A stretch of 64,000 bases of DNA from Bursaphelenchus xylophilus (lineage: Eukaryota > Nematoda > Chromadorea > Rhabditida > Aphelenchoididae): contig CAJFCV020000004.1 in assembly GCA_904066235.2 (NCBI GenBank), forward strand, positions 4,526,001-4,590,000, in the 5' to 3' direction. Position 1 is the stretch's first letter. Each line of letters opens with the position of its first letter. The position numbers and the translations under genes are program-made. Below, one piece after another: positions 23,501-34,394 of this stretch. The notes below the pieces were generated by a model. The model ran no database searches. It worked only from the letters and a program-made list of their open reading frames with translations, and was not told the DNA's origin.

Positions 23501-26010
23501 GATTAAAAGGTTCAACGCTCGAAGGTAACGCCACCTAACTCCTTCAAATTTTAGAGTAATTATTCAAACAGTCATTATTTCGTTTGTTTGAAATTTCAGC
23601 TCTTAATTAAGAGAAGCATCGGAGATTTTCAATAAATATTTTTTGGCGAGAGACAATGAAAACCCGGAGAGACGGCCAGAGAAAATATCTACACAATTTT
23701 TTTGCTTCAAACCTGATGATTCTCCGGCGCTTCCAATTTCCAAATACAACTCGAGTCAGCGTCGTAATCTTCGGGCCAATTCGGACTTGTAATAATCCCC
23801 TTAGGCGATGAAATGACCCCTCCACAGGTCTCCACACAACTAAATCCATCTTCATTTAGTCTGTAGCCCATGTAGCATTCACATGTGTACCCGCCAATCT
23901 CATTTTTACACTTCTGCTCGCATTTATTCGCTCCGGAGAGACATTCATCGATCTCTGAAGGTAAAATAATATAAATTTAGTCTAAAATAATATAAGAAAT
24001 TTTTAAATTGTCAAAATTTTCACATGATTTTTTTACTTCCATATTATGAAACGTTACCTTTCAAATATTCCAGCTGAAACCCGTTTTTTTGAATCGACTG
24101 ATCACTCGAAAACTTAATGATCACCTCATTCGAGTTTTTAGTCGCGATTGTGTCAGGAAAAGAGGTCCCACAAAGAGTCGCCAACACCTCGGTTTTATTC
24201 AAATGTGTCTCGTAGATATCCAAGCGATCATAGAGACAGTCCTTTTGCGATTCCAACTGAAGAAATTATATTGTAGTAGGTGATGTGAACTCACTTGAAA
24301 ATAGCTGAATCTGACAGCCACTCGATACCCAGCTGGTACCCTTATCACCCAGAGGCAATTTAAGCCCTCTGAGTACGGGTTTGGCCAATTTGGAGACTCC
24401 AAGAGACCTCGGGAGCCTTCAATTAGACCTCCACAGTCAACTAAAGTAATATCAAAATTACAATTATTAGTGATTAAATAGATGTAATGTAGAAAAAACT
24501 TACCTGTAAACTTCCCAATCAAGACTTTTCCAGGTGTTTTCTGCGACCTTAGTTCGAGTATCATCTTTGAATTGTAAGAAGTAAAAGTGACGTCACCTTT
24601 CGAATTACAGTACTCCTTCACCACAGATGACTTCAAACTTCCCCCATCCCGAATTCTCAGCAACTCAGTTGTGTTATGATCGCAGTCTTCGGTTGAATTT
24701 GAGAATATTTTGGATAGAGTTAGGTTAATTCGAATATTTTGACCTTCAGAAGAAATTATTCGCCAAACAAAGTCAGCACAATCCCCATCAGTGTATAATC
24801 GGCCGGTTGATGAGGCAAACGTCTGGAAACATCCTAAAATACAAAAATGTCAGCTTGACCGTACCTTTAAATTATTCTAGAATAAAAAAATATTACACTA
24901 GATAAGATATACAAAAAAATCAGCCTACTAGGACAATGATATAATTTGTTAGTCTGTCTGATGTCTCCTCTGCTCAATTCAAGCCGTTGTCCGATAAATG
25001 GTGCCATTTGGTTGCTGTAAATTCCCTTAGGCCTTATCGTATCAAGCCCTTTCTGTTTGGAGAAGGTGTCCCGAGCGTAATGCATAATGGAATGGTAATC
25101 ATAGGTCTCGTGAAGGGAGTCGATCTCGTTAGACTTGGCCTTGTCAAAGTTGTAGTCCTGGCCTGGAAGATAAAGAAGTAAAAAGAATAGAAAAATCCTA
25201 CAAAGAATAGTCATCGCCGATGTCTAGAAATATAAAAAGCCGCCCCTTTGAATCAAACGGATCCAGTACCCATTTGCAGATGTATTGAAGCCATTAAAAA
25301 CATCTTTATTACTCTCACCTTTCAGTATATTTTCTCTAACAACATCCACGAATTCATCCCGATCCGGCCTCGTGTGCTCATGCCAAAACCCAACAACGTG
25401 GCCAATCTCATGAACTACAATTCCCAATTTGTCACACCTCTCGCCAATCGATATGATCTGAGCTCCTCCTCCTTTCCGGCCAACATGAGAGCAGCAGCTG
25501 CAAAAATTACATCAAAATTTGGATCCTAACGTCAGTACATATAAAATAAAATATCAAAAAGTTCATAGAATAGAAAGACTTACCCACACTTGTCCGGAGT
25601 GAAAAGAATGTAATCAGAATGTCTTAGCGGATCGTATCTTTGAAATGTGAGACATGTTCGCTCCATCCAATGTTGCATCGCCGCCTGGAATAATCGCTTG
25701 TAATTCCCTTGGAAAGAGTGTTGGGTCGTCAAGAAATGGGCTGTGACGGTGAAACCGGAACGAATTCAAGACTGATATCATTGCTGATATTTTCATCCCA
25801 AATTTCCAGTTGTTTCACCGTCCATTCCATTCATTTTCCAAAGTCATGATGTATACAATATAATGCAAACAACTTACCATCGTATGTCTGGTTGATGGAA
25901 TAAGGGATCACGCCGTCTTCCCAAAGCCTTTCTTTATCCGAAGTGACGGCTCTCCGTTGCCGGCATTGCACTGAGATCATCAAGATGTACAAAACCGCAT
26001 ACGGTAACAT
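20579..26010 (-). CDS. nas-39: Tolloid/BMP-1-type astacin metalloprotease with CUB and EGF domains
   Basis: Eleven exons: 26010-25878, 25707-25584, 25497-25319, 25162-24929, 24833-24504, 24440-24295, 24256-24058, 23954-23713, 22033-21557, 21393-21183, 21030-20579, giving 908 aa, all in phase. This is a secreted zinc endopeptidase of the procollagen C-proteinase/tolloid class. A hydrophobic start runs into RQRR (a furin-like site) and the astacin domain. The zinc motif [12 protein letters not shown] (115-126), the cysteine-rich loop [15 protein letters not shown] and the Met-turn SIMHY (170-174) are all present. Then follow CUB1, CUB2, a calcium-binding-type EGF (IDEC), CUB3, EGF2 (DEC), CUB4 and CUB5: the exact tolloid order. 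The prodomain is missing or lies in unseen upstream exons. Intron 8 (22034-23712) carries two transposable elements. Confidence 0.93.
22159..23041. mobile_element. 883-bp non-autonomous element with long inverted termini
   Basis: The left end CAGGGTGGGCCACTCGAAAC is mirrored by the right end at 23041, and the inverted similarity runs about 280 bp inwards on each side (to roughly 22430 and 22770). TA lies directly outside both ends, as for Tc1/mariner-type insertion. The centre has no transposase. It sits in intron 8 of the tolloid gene. Confidence 0.85.
23044..23470. mobile_element. 427-bp TA-flanked MITE
   Basis: Inverted termini CTCCAAGTGCG(A)TGCTCAG and their complement at 23447-23470 match over 24 bp with one mismatch; TA flanks both sides. 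Its left TA (23042-23043) is shared with the 883-bp neighbour. The inside is non-coding. A remnant of the same family lies at 2736-2826. Confidence 0.85.
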
Positions 26011-26541
26011 ACTGTAAACACTACATTATTTAAGATTCGTCTCCAAAATAACTCGTACAATAATTTTCAAGTCAAAGTTTCAGATTCTTCGCGAAAAGGG
26101 TAAAGATGAGTCTTTCCAATCCCAAAAAAAATTCAGTTTGGGGAGTCCAGATGTGTAATTGACTTCATTTGGCCGAAATGTGGCCAAGATTAAGCGAAAA
26201 TCAATCCCCGATTAACCGCATTGCAATATAACATATATTTGTTATTATACCGGCGTTATCGGATCCGCCGATAAAATAGATAAGATAACAACTTAAATTA
26301 TATTATACTTGGTTCTAAACTATTTAAAAACAATTCAATATAGGGCTCAAACATCATTCCAAAGCTGTCAAATACCTCGCAGTCCATGCCGAAGATCGTA
26401 CAACCATTTTGAATTGGATTTATTACTTATTCATTAAGTTATGCACTAATTAAAGCGTGGGAAATCTATCTATCTAAACAGTACTATTAACAAATTCGGG
26501 TTGGCATTCGATGGACGGAGATTTAAGCAAGGAAATGCGAA
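26011..26541. other. Between tolloid and twinfilin genes
   Basis: Tolloid 5' flank and twinfilin 3' flank. A minus-strand motif CCAAGTATAATATAA occurs at 26298-26312. A tolloid prodomain exon might be expected here but I could not identify one. Confidence 0.4.
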
Positions 26542-28039
26542 TTAATTAGCGACCTTCGGAGGGAGTCTTCGGGGACCGCCTCCGGGTCTTGGGGGCCGGA
26601 CAACGGGGGCAGCTTCGGTGTGGACGACTGGTCTAACATAAGATGAGAGGGCATCCGCATCCAACTTCTCTCGGGAATCGACTTCAATCTAAAAATCAAG
26701 TCATCAAAAGGTCTGGAATGCCTTGTAAAACCTCATTATATTATAAAGACATCAAAAATATAATAATTTACCTTTTTTGTCACCTTGACTCCGCAAACAT
26801 TCTCAACTTCGCTGACAAAAGGGGCTTTGCAAGACGAGAAAAGCATCAACTCTTTGATAGTGCATGATGCTGATGGAGGAACCGAGTAGATAAAGACTAA
26901 AAACGAAAAATTTTATATTGTCATCTACAGTAATATAACATTTATAAACTACAATAAAGTCAATCAAAGAAATCCTTACAAACTGGCTCTCCATCGACCT
27001 CCCTCAACCTGTAGAATGTGTACCGAGGCTTTTGTCGGGAGATATTGGCATTCAATTCGCTTGGATTGAGCTGATTTTTATGGCTTTCGAGTTTAATGGC
27101 CTCATTCAAAGTGTCCACTGAGAGTTGAACAAAATCAATATTGCCCTCAGAAAACTGCTTCAACAATTCAATGGCATCTTGGTCGACGGGAAATTGGACT
27201 CCGCGCAATAAGGCCTAAACAAAATGACATTAAATTAAACCTGACTTACCTTGGATCCCTGAGGTTGAGGTAAATTAATTTTGTCCTTGGCTACAGTGCT
27301 CAACTCCCTTTCGATATGAGTGTAAGGCAGATCTGGATGAGCGTTAGCTGGGGCAGATTCAATCTTGGGGCCAGCCAACTTCTTTTCAATCTTATCCAAG
27401 GTCAACTCATTCTTGTTGGATACCTGGACGTCATGTCTAATAAAACTGACTCCAAATTCATTCTTAAAAGTGGCCTTCGTCGCAGCTAACAGCATTTTGT
27501 CCTTGATGGAGGCCTTGTCATCGGCGAAACTAAACTCTAAAGGTAAGAACTAATAAATATGTATTTACCTGATCAGGACCCAATCGTGGTTCGATTCCAC
27601 ACGGAAGAGGATAAAACATGGCTCGTAGGAGTCAACGCAATTTGGTAGATTGGCCGACCAGTCCTTCTTCCAGTCTTTCGACGGAGCCGTGTGGAAATTC
27701 ACTGCGATTCTCTCTAAAATATGTTAAACATCAACAAGTACAATACAAAAAGGTGTTAAATTTCTAAACTCTCAAAACGCCTAGCCATTTTTTTGAAGTC
27801 AGTATTATAATATACAGATCATTATAGAGGCAAAAATTCGTTTTTTTTTTTGTTAATACCTAAAATTCAAAAAAAGCATTAAAATTCTTACCTTTATTGA
27901 TGACAAACTTGGCCAACCTGACCTTTTCCCTCTTGCAATCTTCAAAGAACTTCTTCAACTCGGCATCAGCTACAAAATAATAAAAATTAACTCTTCAAGG
28001 GATTCATAACTTACGTTTAATTCCAGTTTGACAAGCCAT
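26542..28039 (-). CDS. twf-2: Twinfilin, actin monomer-binding ADF-homology protein
   Basis: Seven exons: 28039-28015, 27969-27892, 27713-27569, 27529-27250, 27214-26980, 26896-26772, 26688-26542, giving 344 aa, close to the usual 340-350. Twinfilin binds actin monomers and capping protein and promotes filament turnover in the cytoplasm. The start MACQTGIK matches animal twinfilins (MSHQTGI). The first ADF-homology domain holds CFILFRVESN and KMLLAATKATFKNEFG; the second begins RGVQFPVDQDAIELL and contains FIYSVPPSASCTIKELMLFSSCK. A short proline/arginine-rich tail (PRPGGGPRRLPP) ends it, as in other twinfilins where it binds capping protein. The gene is divergent from mdf-2. The twf-2 symbol follows the C. 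elegans gene and is less certain than the family. Confidence 0.92.
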
Positions 28040-28942
28040 CCTTGCTCTCAATTATTATACTCGTCACCAGATCCGTTGTTTTCGATGGCAAAAACAATAA
28101 CCACTCCTTCTCCGAGGGAAATCAGGCCAGTCGGGATTGAGAGAGCCTCCAGTTAGCCCCGTTCTTTCTCTCTTCGCCCCTCGTTTATCGATCCGCAGCG
28201 AAAAAAAAGAACGAACCCCCAAGGCCACAGATGGACAGCCGACTGACCGAACGGCTTTTGAAGTGGCTTTCGAGAAGTCGGGAGCAGATACCAATCTCGG
28301 CTGTTGCTTTTAACTTGCTTATTTCGTATTTCTGAAGACGAATTCTTTTTTTTTTAAAACAAGGTTAATATAGGTCGAAAACGCGAGACAAAAGCACTGT
28401 CTCGCTCGACCTGAACGAAGATGAGGAGCGCAACGCATAACAAAGAAAATTAAAAAGTAGAGGCCTCAAAGTAGTCGTTCCTCCACTAGATTTCCTTCCA
28501 CATCAAGACATGCATAAATATCATGTTTTACAACAATGAAATGATTCACGTACATGTTTGGACAATAAAACGTCACACAGAGGTCTAAACTCTCTTTTAC
28601 AAGTATAAAAGCCGATAAACGATGACTGGTTTTAATGACTGGTTCACCATCAGAAAAAATATAAATAAACAATAATTTAAAGACTATTGAAGTGCATTTC
28701 GCGATAACCTTCAGCAAAAAACAGCTCCATCAAACCACAAAAGAGCTATAAAATAAAAACAAACAAAGAACTTGCAAAAGGGCAAAAAAGTTGTAAACTT
28801 TTCCAGCCATTTTTCATCGTATAACATAGAAATTTCGCCGAGACTCCACAACGAAAACATTCGCCGGGTTTCCCGGATTTCAAAAAAAAAAAACAAAAAA
28901 ATCGGAAAAACAGAATCAATTTTGCTTACAAGACGTGTTGCC
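28040..28942. promoter_or_regulatory. Divergent 5' region of twinfilin and mdf-2
   Basis: A 0.9-kb spacer between two head-to-head starts, presumably with both promoters. A minus-strand frame at 28466-28680 looks weakly protein-like but has no start, splice sites or family match. Confidence 0.45.
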
Positions 28943-29846
28943 ATGACCGATACGGCCACGAGATCAACTATTACACTAAAGGGATCTGCCCAGATGGTCA
29001 AAGAGTTCTTTGGTAAGCACGAGACAATGCAGACAGCTTCATGTAGCATCTTTGCAGACTATGGGATTAACAGCATTTTGTTCCAACGCGGAATATACCC
29101 TCCGGAGATGTTTGTCAAAGAGAAGAAGTACAATATGGCATTGATGGTAACTAAAGACGAAAAACTACGGAACTTCTTGAATCCCCTTCTAAAACAAGTT
29201 GAATGTAAGTTCTTTATGCACTTCTTTCAATGTTTAGACTTGTTTTCACAGCCATAAGGCTTTGGATTAAAAATCGTAAAGGAAAGAACGAATCTGATAT
29301 TATTTTAGATTGGCTTGCCTTGAAGCGCGTGAAACGTTTGGTCTTGGTGATTCAGGACGTCAAGACGAAGGAGGTGCTGGAACGATGGGAGTTCAATGTG
29401 GAGACGGATGAATCGTTTGGGTGAGTGTGTTTGGGCGATGATTTCATTCGTTTTTAGGGAGGGTCAAGCCAAGGAGGTCTGCGAAAAACGGATAAAACAA
29501 GAAATCTCGGATGTCCTAAAGTAAGTTCTGGATTGAATGGGGTGTCGTACGCTTTTATCTACCTTGTTAAGCCTAAATCTTTCTACATGTCGTTTGGTTC
29601 CAAAATTTATGACATTATTTTAGACAGATCGTCTCATGCGTTTCCTTCCTCCCCATAATCGAAGTGGATTGCTCATTTGATGTCCTCATCTTTGGCAAAC
29701 ATCTCGAGAATGATGAGAACCTTCCTGACGATTGGGCCGATTCCACTGCCAGGAATATTGTAGATGCAGAAGAAGTGGACCTCCGTCAGTTCTCCACCAA
29801 TCTTCATAAAGTCTCCACCAAAGTCCAATACAAGGCCGATTGCTGA
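28943..29846 (+). CDS. mdf-2: Spindle assembly checkpoint protein Mad2 (HORMA domain)
   Basis: Four exons: 28943-29204, 29309-29420, 29458-29520, 29624-29846, giving 219 aa (Mad2 is usually about 205). Mad2 is recruited to unattached kinetochores, binds Cdc20 and delays anaphase. The whole protein is one HORMA domain. Signature stretches are DYGINSILFQRGIYPPE (human EYGINSILYQRGIYPSE), EVLERWEFNVE and QFSTNLHKVSTKVQYK, the last two lying in the seat-belt and closing strands. The start ATG at 28943 opens at MTDTATRSTITLKGSA, aligning with human MALQLSREQGITLRGSA; the longer upstream frame is ignored. All three introns are short. Confidence 0.95.
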
Positions 29847-30353
29847 TGTAAATAGATACCGTAATCCTCAGATGCTCGTACACACTACTTAGCTGACTCG
29901 AATCTCCCTTATTATTTCAATTATCAAGCGTTTTAAGCCATTAAATATATGGATTTAGCATATTTCCCTGGTGGATAATATACAGTAATGACTCTACTGA
30001 CTATATTTTCCGCAAAACTCCGAGAAGTAACCGGAAGGGGTGTAAAATACGAGTGGTAGATGTAGTTTATGAAAGCATGACGCATCTTGTCACACTGCGT
30101 GACGTCTTGTTCAGATCTTTTTCGAAGGTTCCAGCCCAGATTTCAAACTGTTTTGAAGCGCCCCCAAAGCCGGATTAAGGGTTGATGCACCATTTCATCA
30201 TGTCATTGGGGGAGTCTCACCCCAATTTAGCCAGATATAAAGCCCTAAATCTGATTGTTACCTGAGCGATATCCATTTTTGAGAGAAACTCCGATCCGCG
30301 TTTACTGTAAAAACACATTATATTTTTTTGGCTCATAACCTCTAATTGATGTG
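29847..30353. other. Intergenic, mdf-2 to SXP-like gene
   Basis: 3' flank of mdf-2 and 5' flank of the SXP-like gene. No feature beyond presumed promoter and polyadenylation sequence. Confidence 0.4.
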
Positions 30354-32530
30354 ATGTTAATCAAGCTTCTAATATTCTCATTGCTTTTCTTTGTTGGTCC
30401 GACTGTTGCTGATGTCCTGAGTTCATTCCAAAGAGCAGCCCGACTTCTGAATGCGACGGAAAGAAGCGAGATTGATCAGCTTCTGAAGAATCAGACCTTA
30501 ACGAAAGCCCAGATCAAACAGAAGATCGATGACATCATCAATGTTCAGAATCAGACAGTGGCTGAACAATGGAAAGCAGAGAGAGATCGATTGCAACAAC
30601 AGTATTCTGATGAACGACAACAGAGATTAAGTGGGGCTTCGGATGATGTGAGGAACCTGGACGCTCAAATTAATGTAAGCTTGTCCTTGATGCTATTACA
30701 CTAGGTATAGGTATACCCTCCTAACTAGGTATAATCTTATTATACAGGGTGACCCAAAATAACGGAGACAATTTTTGAAGGGTCCCACCGCGAAAACCGG
30801 GCGTTAGAGAACCATAAACGACAGCGGGTTATATTCTATAACACCTTCTTTATAATCCACGAGAATTTGGTGGAATCATCATGTCGCAGTAAAAAGTTAC
30901 AGCTTAAGAAAGATGCTTTGCGCCGTTTTTTTGGCCCTCAATTTTAATTCCCTTGTGTTGTGTAAAGCCTGGCTGTACTACAGCCGCAGAAATGGCAAGT
31001 TCAATTTGCTTTGTTAGACTACTATGTCTGTAAGAAAGCAGTTACATAGGTTTTTGGGATATGGTTTTTATTTCTACGGTGGTACCGATCTCAACATTGA
31101 AGATCGCCATTTTTTCCAAATTTTTTCCGTAAAAAATTCAGTTCTTTTCGAATAAAGCTAAAACCACTAGTACGTGTTCTATTCATAAATACAATGATTC
31201 TGAAAAAATCTGTGATTGCTTGCTGGTTGCGACAGCTTTTCCTTAACAAGTTTCTCGCCCAGAACTACCCCACGGCACGCTGCTTTGAGAAAGATGGGTT
31301 ATCGATAACAGAATGACAAGATGGATCAAAACGGCGCATTATGCTCCTGTACACTTATGAATACGACTCTTAAGAATCAGCCTAGGGCACTTTCGGTCTT
31401 TCTGTGTCACCGGCTCGACCGGTATTCCGCCTAAGGCAAAAATAAGGCAGAATTCTACTGATTACCAAATAGCATTCCGTAGCAGTTACAAGATGTTTCT
31501 CTTTTGCTTTTATGGTGTTCCTTTAATCATGTTCTAGTAACTCGTATTACATTTTGCCTTATCTAACATTTAAACTCCTTCTTACGCTTACATTTTCAAA
31601 AAAGGCCAATTTTTGCACTTCAACTGCCTGAAAATACTCGGCTGCAACTTCTGAACCATCGATAGTTAAGCTTAGTATGATAGCTCATTTTAAAGGTCTT
31701 ATTACGATAATTATTCACTGCAAATCTCAAACTATTCCGCGTTTTCTTTTTTGAGTAAGGCAGCTTTCTTGTAAAAAGACCCCACGGGCAGAAGGGTCCG
31801 AGTCAACCGGATATATTGATGTCGTTCAAGACAGAAGAGCGTCGTACAACAAAACTATCGTTAAATAAAACTACCCTAATGTGGTACTGTAATATAAATA
31901 AGGAGTCACTCATGAATCTTAATAAGTCGCAGAAAAAACGGGAAATCTTTTGTCTCCGTTATTTTGGGTCACCCTGTACTTTATTCAATCAACAGAGATG
32001 ATTACTTCCAGGCAATCAGAAACAACGACGCCCTTACTCGGCAACAAACTTGCGAACAAATCCAGAATCTACTCAAGAATGCCACCAAAAAAGCCCAAAG
32101 ACAACTTCAGATCAAGCCTCATAAATGTAAATTTGCCCTTCAAAACGTGACAAGTAGAAGAACTAGTTCTCCATCGTGGAGTCCAAGGTCAACTAACCCT
32201 GGATTCTGGAGTTTTACAAGAAGAATTGGATCTTCAACTGCCGCACCGCCCTTTAGATTCACTGATCCACAACCTCTGAATTTGGGTGAGATGACAAATT
32301 TTAATCGAACAAGACAAAGATGGCCATTTCATCCTCCATTTCACGCAACGATCCCTACTAGATCTACAACTTTCAACCCATTCGCTCCTCCTGTTACATC
32401 TCCCTTATCTGTCCCTCCATTTGTTTACGGACCCATTCATACTCGTACCCCTCCCTCTATTAACCCACAAAATCTAGGGCAGCCCGTACAGCACATCCAA
32501 ACTCCACCTCCAATTGCAATTATTGGATAA
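30354..32530 (+). CDS. SXP/RAL-2-like secreted protein with proline-rich tail
   Basis: Two exons, 30354-30674 and 32012-32530, giving 279 aa. The N-terminus is a signal peptide (LIFSLLFFVGPTVA). Residues about 25-150 form a helical domain of the SXP/RAL-2 (Ani s 5-like, DUF148) family, a nematode-specific group of secreted proteins of poorly known role: ATERSEIDQLLKNQTLTKAQ, then heptad-like QWKAERDRLQQQYSDERQQR, then RNNDALTRQQTCEQIQNLLK after the junction. The last 120 residues are rich in Pro, Thr, Ser and Phe (for example PFHATIPTRSTTFNPFAPP), unlike the short family members. The intron is 1337 bp because it contains the complete transposon at 30745-31976. The second exon's frame is open well upstream into the element, but the acceptor TACTTCCAG fixes its start. 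Confidence 0.8.
30745..31976. mobile_element. Complete 1232-bp TA-flanked TIR transposon, non-autonomous
   Basis: The left end CAGGGTGACCCAAAATAACG continues identically to 27 bp and is mirrored exactly at the right end (31950-31976). TA stands at 30743-30744 and 31977-31978, as for Tc1/mariner-type target duplication. No long transposase frame is left; only short fragments are open. It lies in the sense intron of the SXP-like gene. The copy at 2830 shares the left 400 bp and scattered blocks beyond. Confidence 0.9.
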
Positions 32531-32706
32531 ATAAAGTCACCACAGAATATCTAATCCCATAACCTCATGTTGACAAGACAATTAGCTCTAATAAAGTAGC
32601 CAAATTCAAATATTATCTTCATTTAACCAGAAAACAACAGAATTTATACGCAGCGATCAACAAAAGGATAAAACAATATAAACTGCGCGGGTGTCCACTC
32701 AATCTT

Positions 32707-33819
32707 TTACCAGTTGGAGCCGGCGGCGGTTCCCCATTCGGTTCCGGTGGCGGTTTGTTCTCCGGCTTCACCACCCTGGGTTGGGTCTGAAGCGGCGGCC
32801 CAATCGTCGATCTGTTTGAATTTGAAGTCAATCTTCATGGGTTCAGTGCCAGGGATTCCAGTAGAGAAGTCCTCAGGCTTCGTGCTACCAGCATCGAACA
32901 CGTCGCGCTTGTCTTCGACGGTTTCTCCGACCTCTTCCTTCTTGGTCTCTTCGGGGTCACGGTAGAAGTACAAGTCGGGCATGATCAGCTTGTCGTCAAG
33001 GACAAATCCAGTGGCACGGGAGATCTTTCCGCGGAGTTGGAGGACTTCACGAGCCAAGAACCACCACAAAAGACCAGTGGATTGGATTCCCTAAAACAAG
33101 AAGAATATACACAACAAAAATAAATTGCGATTCTAATCATGAATTTGAAAGAAACAGTCGAAATTAAACATAAAAAAGGTCTTAAATGCAATAAATGAAA
33201 ATGATGAAGAGCGTACCTTGTTGTTGCATGGAATGGCAATATCGACGTGCTTCAAAGGCGAATCCGAGTTGGTGAAGGCAATAACTGGGATGTTGACATA
33301 AGAAGCCTCAGTGATGGCCTGATGGTCGAGACGAGGGTCCGAGACAACGATGAGACGGGGCTCACGGAAGTTCTTTTGGATCTGATTGGTCAAAGATCCG
33401 GGAACGAAACGGCCGAAGATGGGGGTAGCTCCGGTGTGGGCGGCGTACTTCAGAAGCGCACGCTGAGCGTATTCACGGGAAGAAACGACGCACACATCAG
33501 CTGGGTTCTCAACAGCGGCGATGGCACGAGCGGCCAACAACAGCTTCTCCCATGTCTTTCCGAGATTGATCAGGTAGGTACCTACAATAAAATGGGGTTA
33601 TAAACATTCGAAAATCAAGTGCAAGGCAGTTTCCTATCATCTTACACCTAAAAATCAAAACACAAACTAATTCAGGAAGAACTTACCATCGGGACGTCTC
33701 TTGTAGACGTATTGTTCGCTCTGGAAATCGGCCTGGGTGGTACCGATGTGAGAATCGCAAGCCAACAGCTTGAAGGCATCATCGGCGTTCAACTTCAACT
33801 CTTCGTGTCCGCCAGACAT
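32707..33819 (-). CDS. rpsa-1: Small ribosomal subunit protein SA (uS2)
   Basis: Three exons: 33819-33687, 33581-33217, 33090-32707, giving 293 aa, the usual length. It is a structural protein of the 40S subunit needed for late small-subunit assembly; vertebrate orthologues also act as laminin receptor. Diagnostic segments include [62 protein letters not shown] and IPCNNKG, then the tail DPEETKKEE. The acidic C-terminus carries W-containing motifs ([25 protein letters not shown]) as in animal SA proteins. Codon use is strongly biased towards C-ending codons, as expected for a highly expressed ribosomal gene. The gene is divergent from the UAP gene. Confidence 0.97.
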
Positions 33820-34394
33820 GTTGAATTTATAGCTTTCTAGCTATGGGGACCCACTAAAACCTGTAAATCACAGAATAATGAACAATATAACTCGAAACAG
33901 CACGAGAAAGTAATAAAACGAGAAGATATCAGGAAAGTAACAAATGAAATTTTTCCTAAAACATGTAAAAGTCTCATCTTTCGACAAGAAAACCACGGTC
34001 AAAAACAAAAATTGCATATAAAATTACGGCACTAATACGGACGTAGGCAAAATAACTCAATTCCAGATGTAGCAGAGCAATTTCTTACAGATTCTTTATT
34101 CGAAAACGATAACGTAGGAATTCGCAAAGAAAAAATTCCCGTTCCCACCGTACCTACTTGGAGCGGAATGCCAGGGAAATTTTTTCGCGGCGGGAAAGAG
34201 AAAATACATTAGTGAGGGAAATAATTGCGCAAAATGATTGAAACGTCAAAAATTTGGCCTCAGGCTGGTGAAAAGTTTTGTTCTCCATACGATGAAGGTG
34301 TCGGATTTTTTTTGTTTTGTCGTGAAAATTTTTGAAAATGTGTTTTGACTGTAAAAGTATTGTTTTTATTTTTTAGTGGGTTGTCCTTTCGATC
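33820..34394. promoter_or_regulatory. Divergent 5' region of rpsa-1 and uap-1
   Basis: A 575-bp spacer between head-to-head starts. An acceptor-like site (ATTTTTTAG) at about 34373 precedes the uap start by some 20 bp and fits spliced-leader addition. No other motif recognised. Confidence 0.5.

Noticed and set aside
27570..27600. GGTTCGATTCC-like string resembling a tRNA T-arm
   Set aside because: It lies inside a twinfilin coding exon and no matching acceptor or anticodon stems surround it.
28466..28717. Minus-strand frame with a protein-like stretch between twinfilin and mdf-2
   Set aside because: No start, no convincing splice sites and no recognised family; it lies in a divergent promoter region.
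31816..32150. Frames at the right end of the 1232-bp transposon
   Set aside because: They overlap the inverted terminus and the SXP-like acceptor; no transposase motif can be read.
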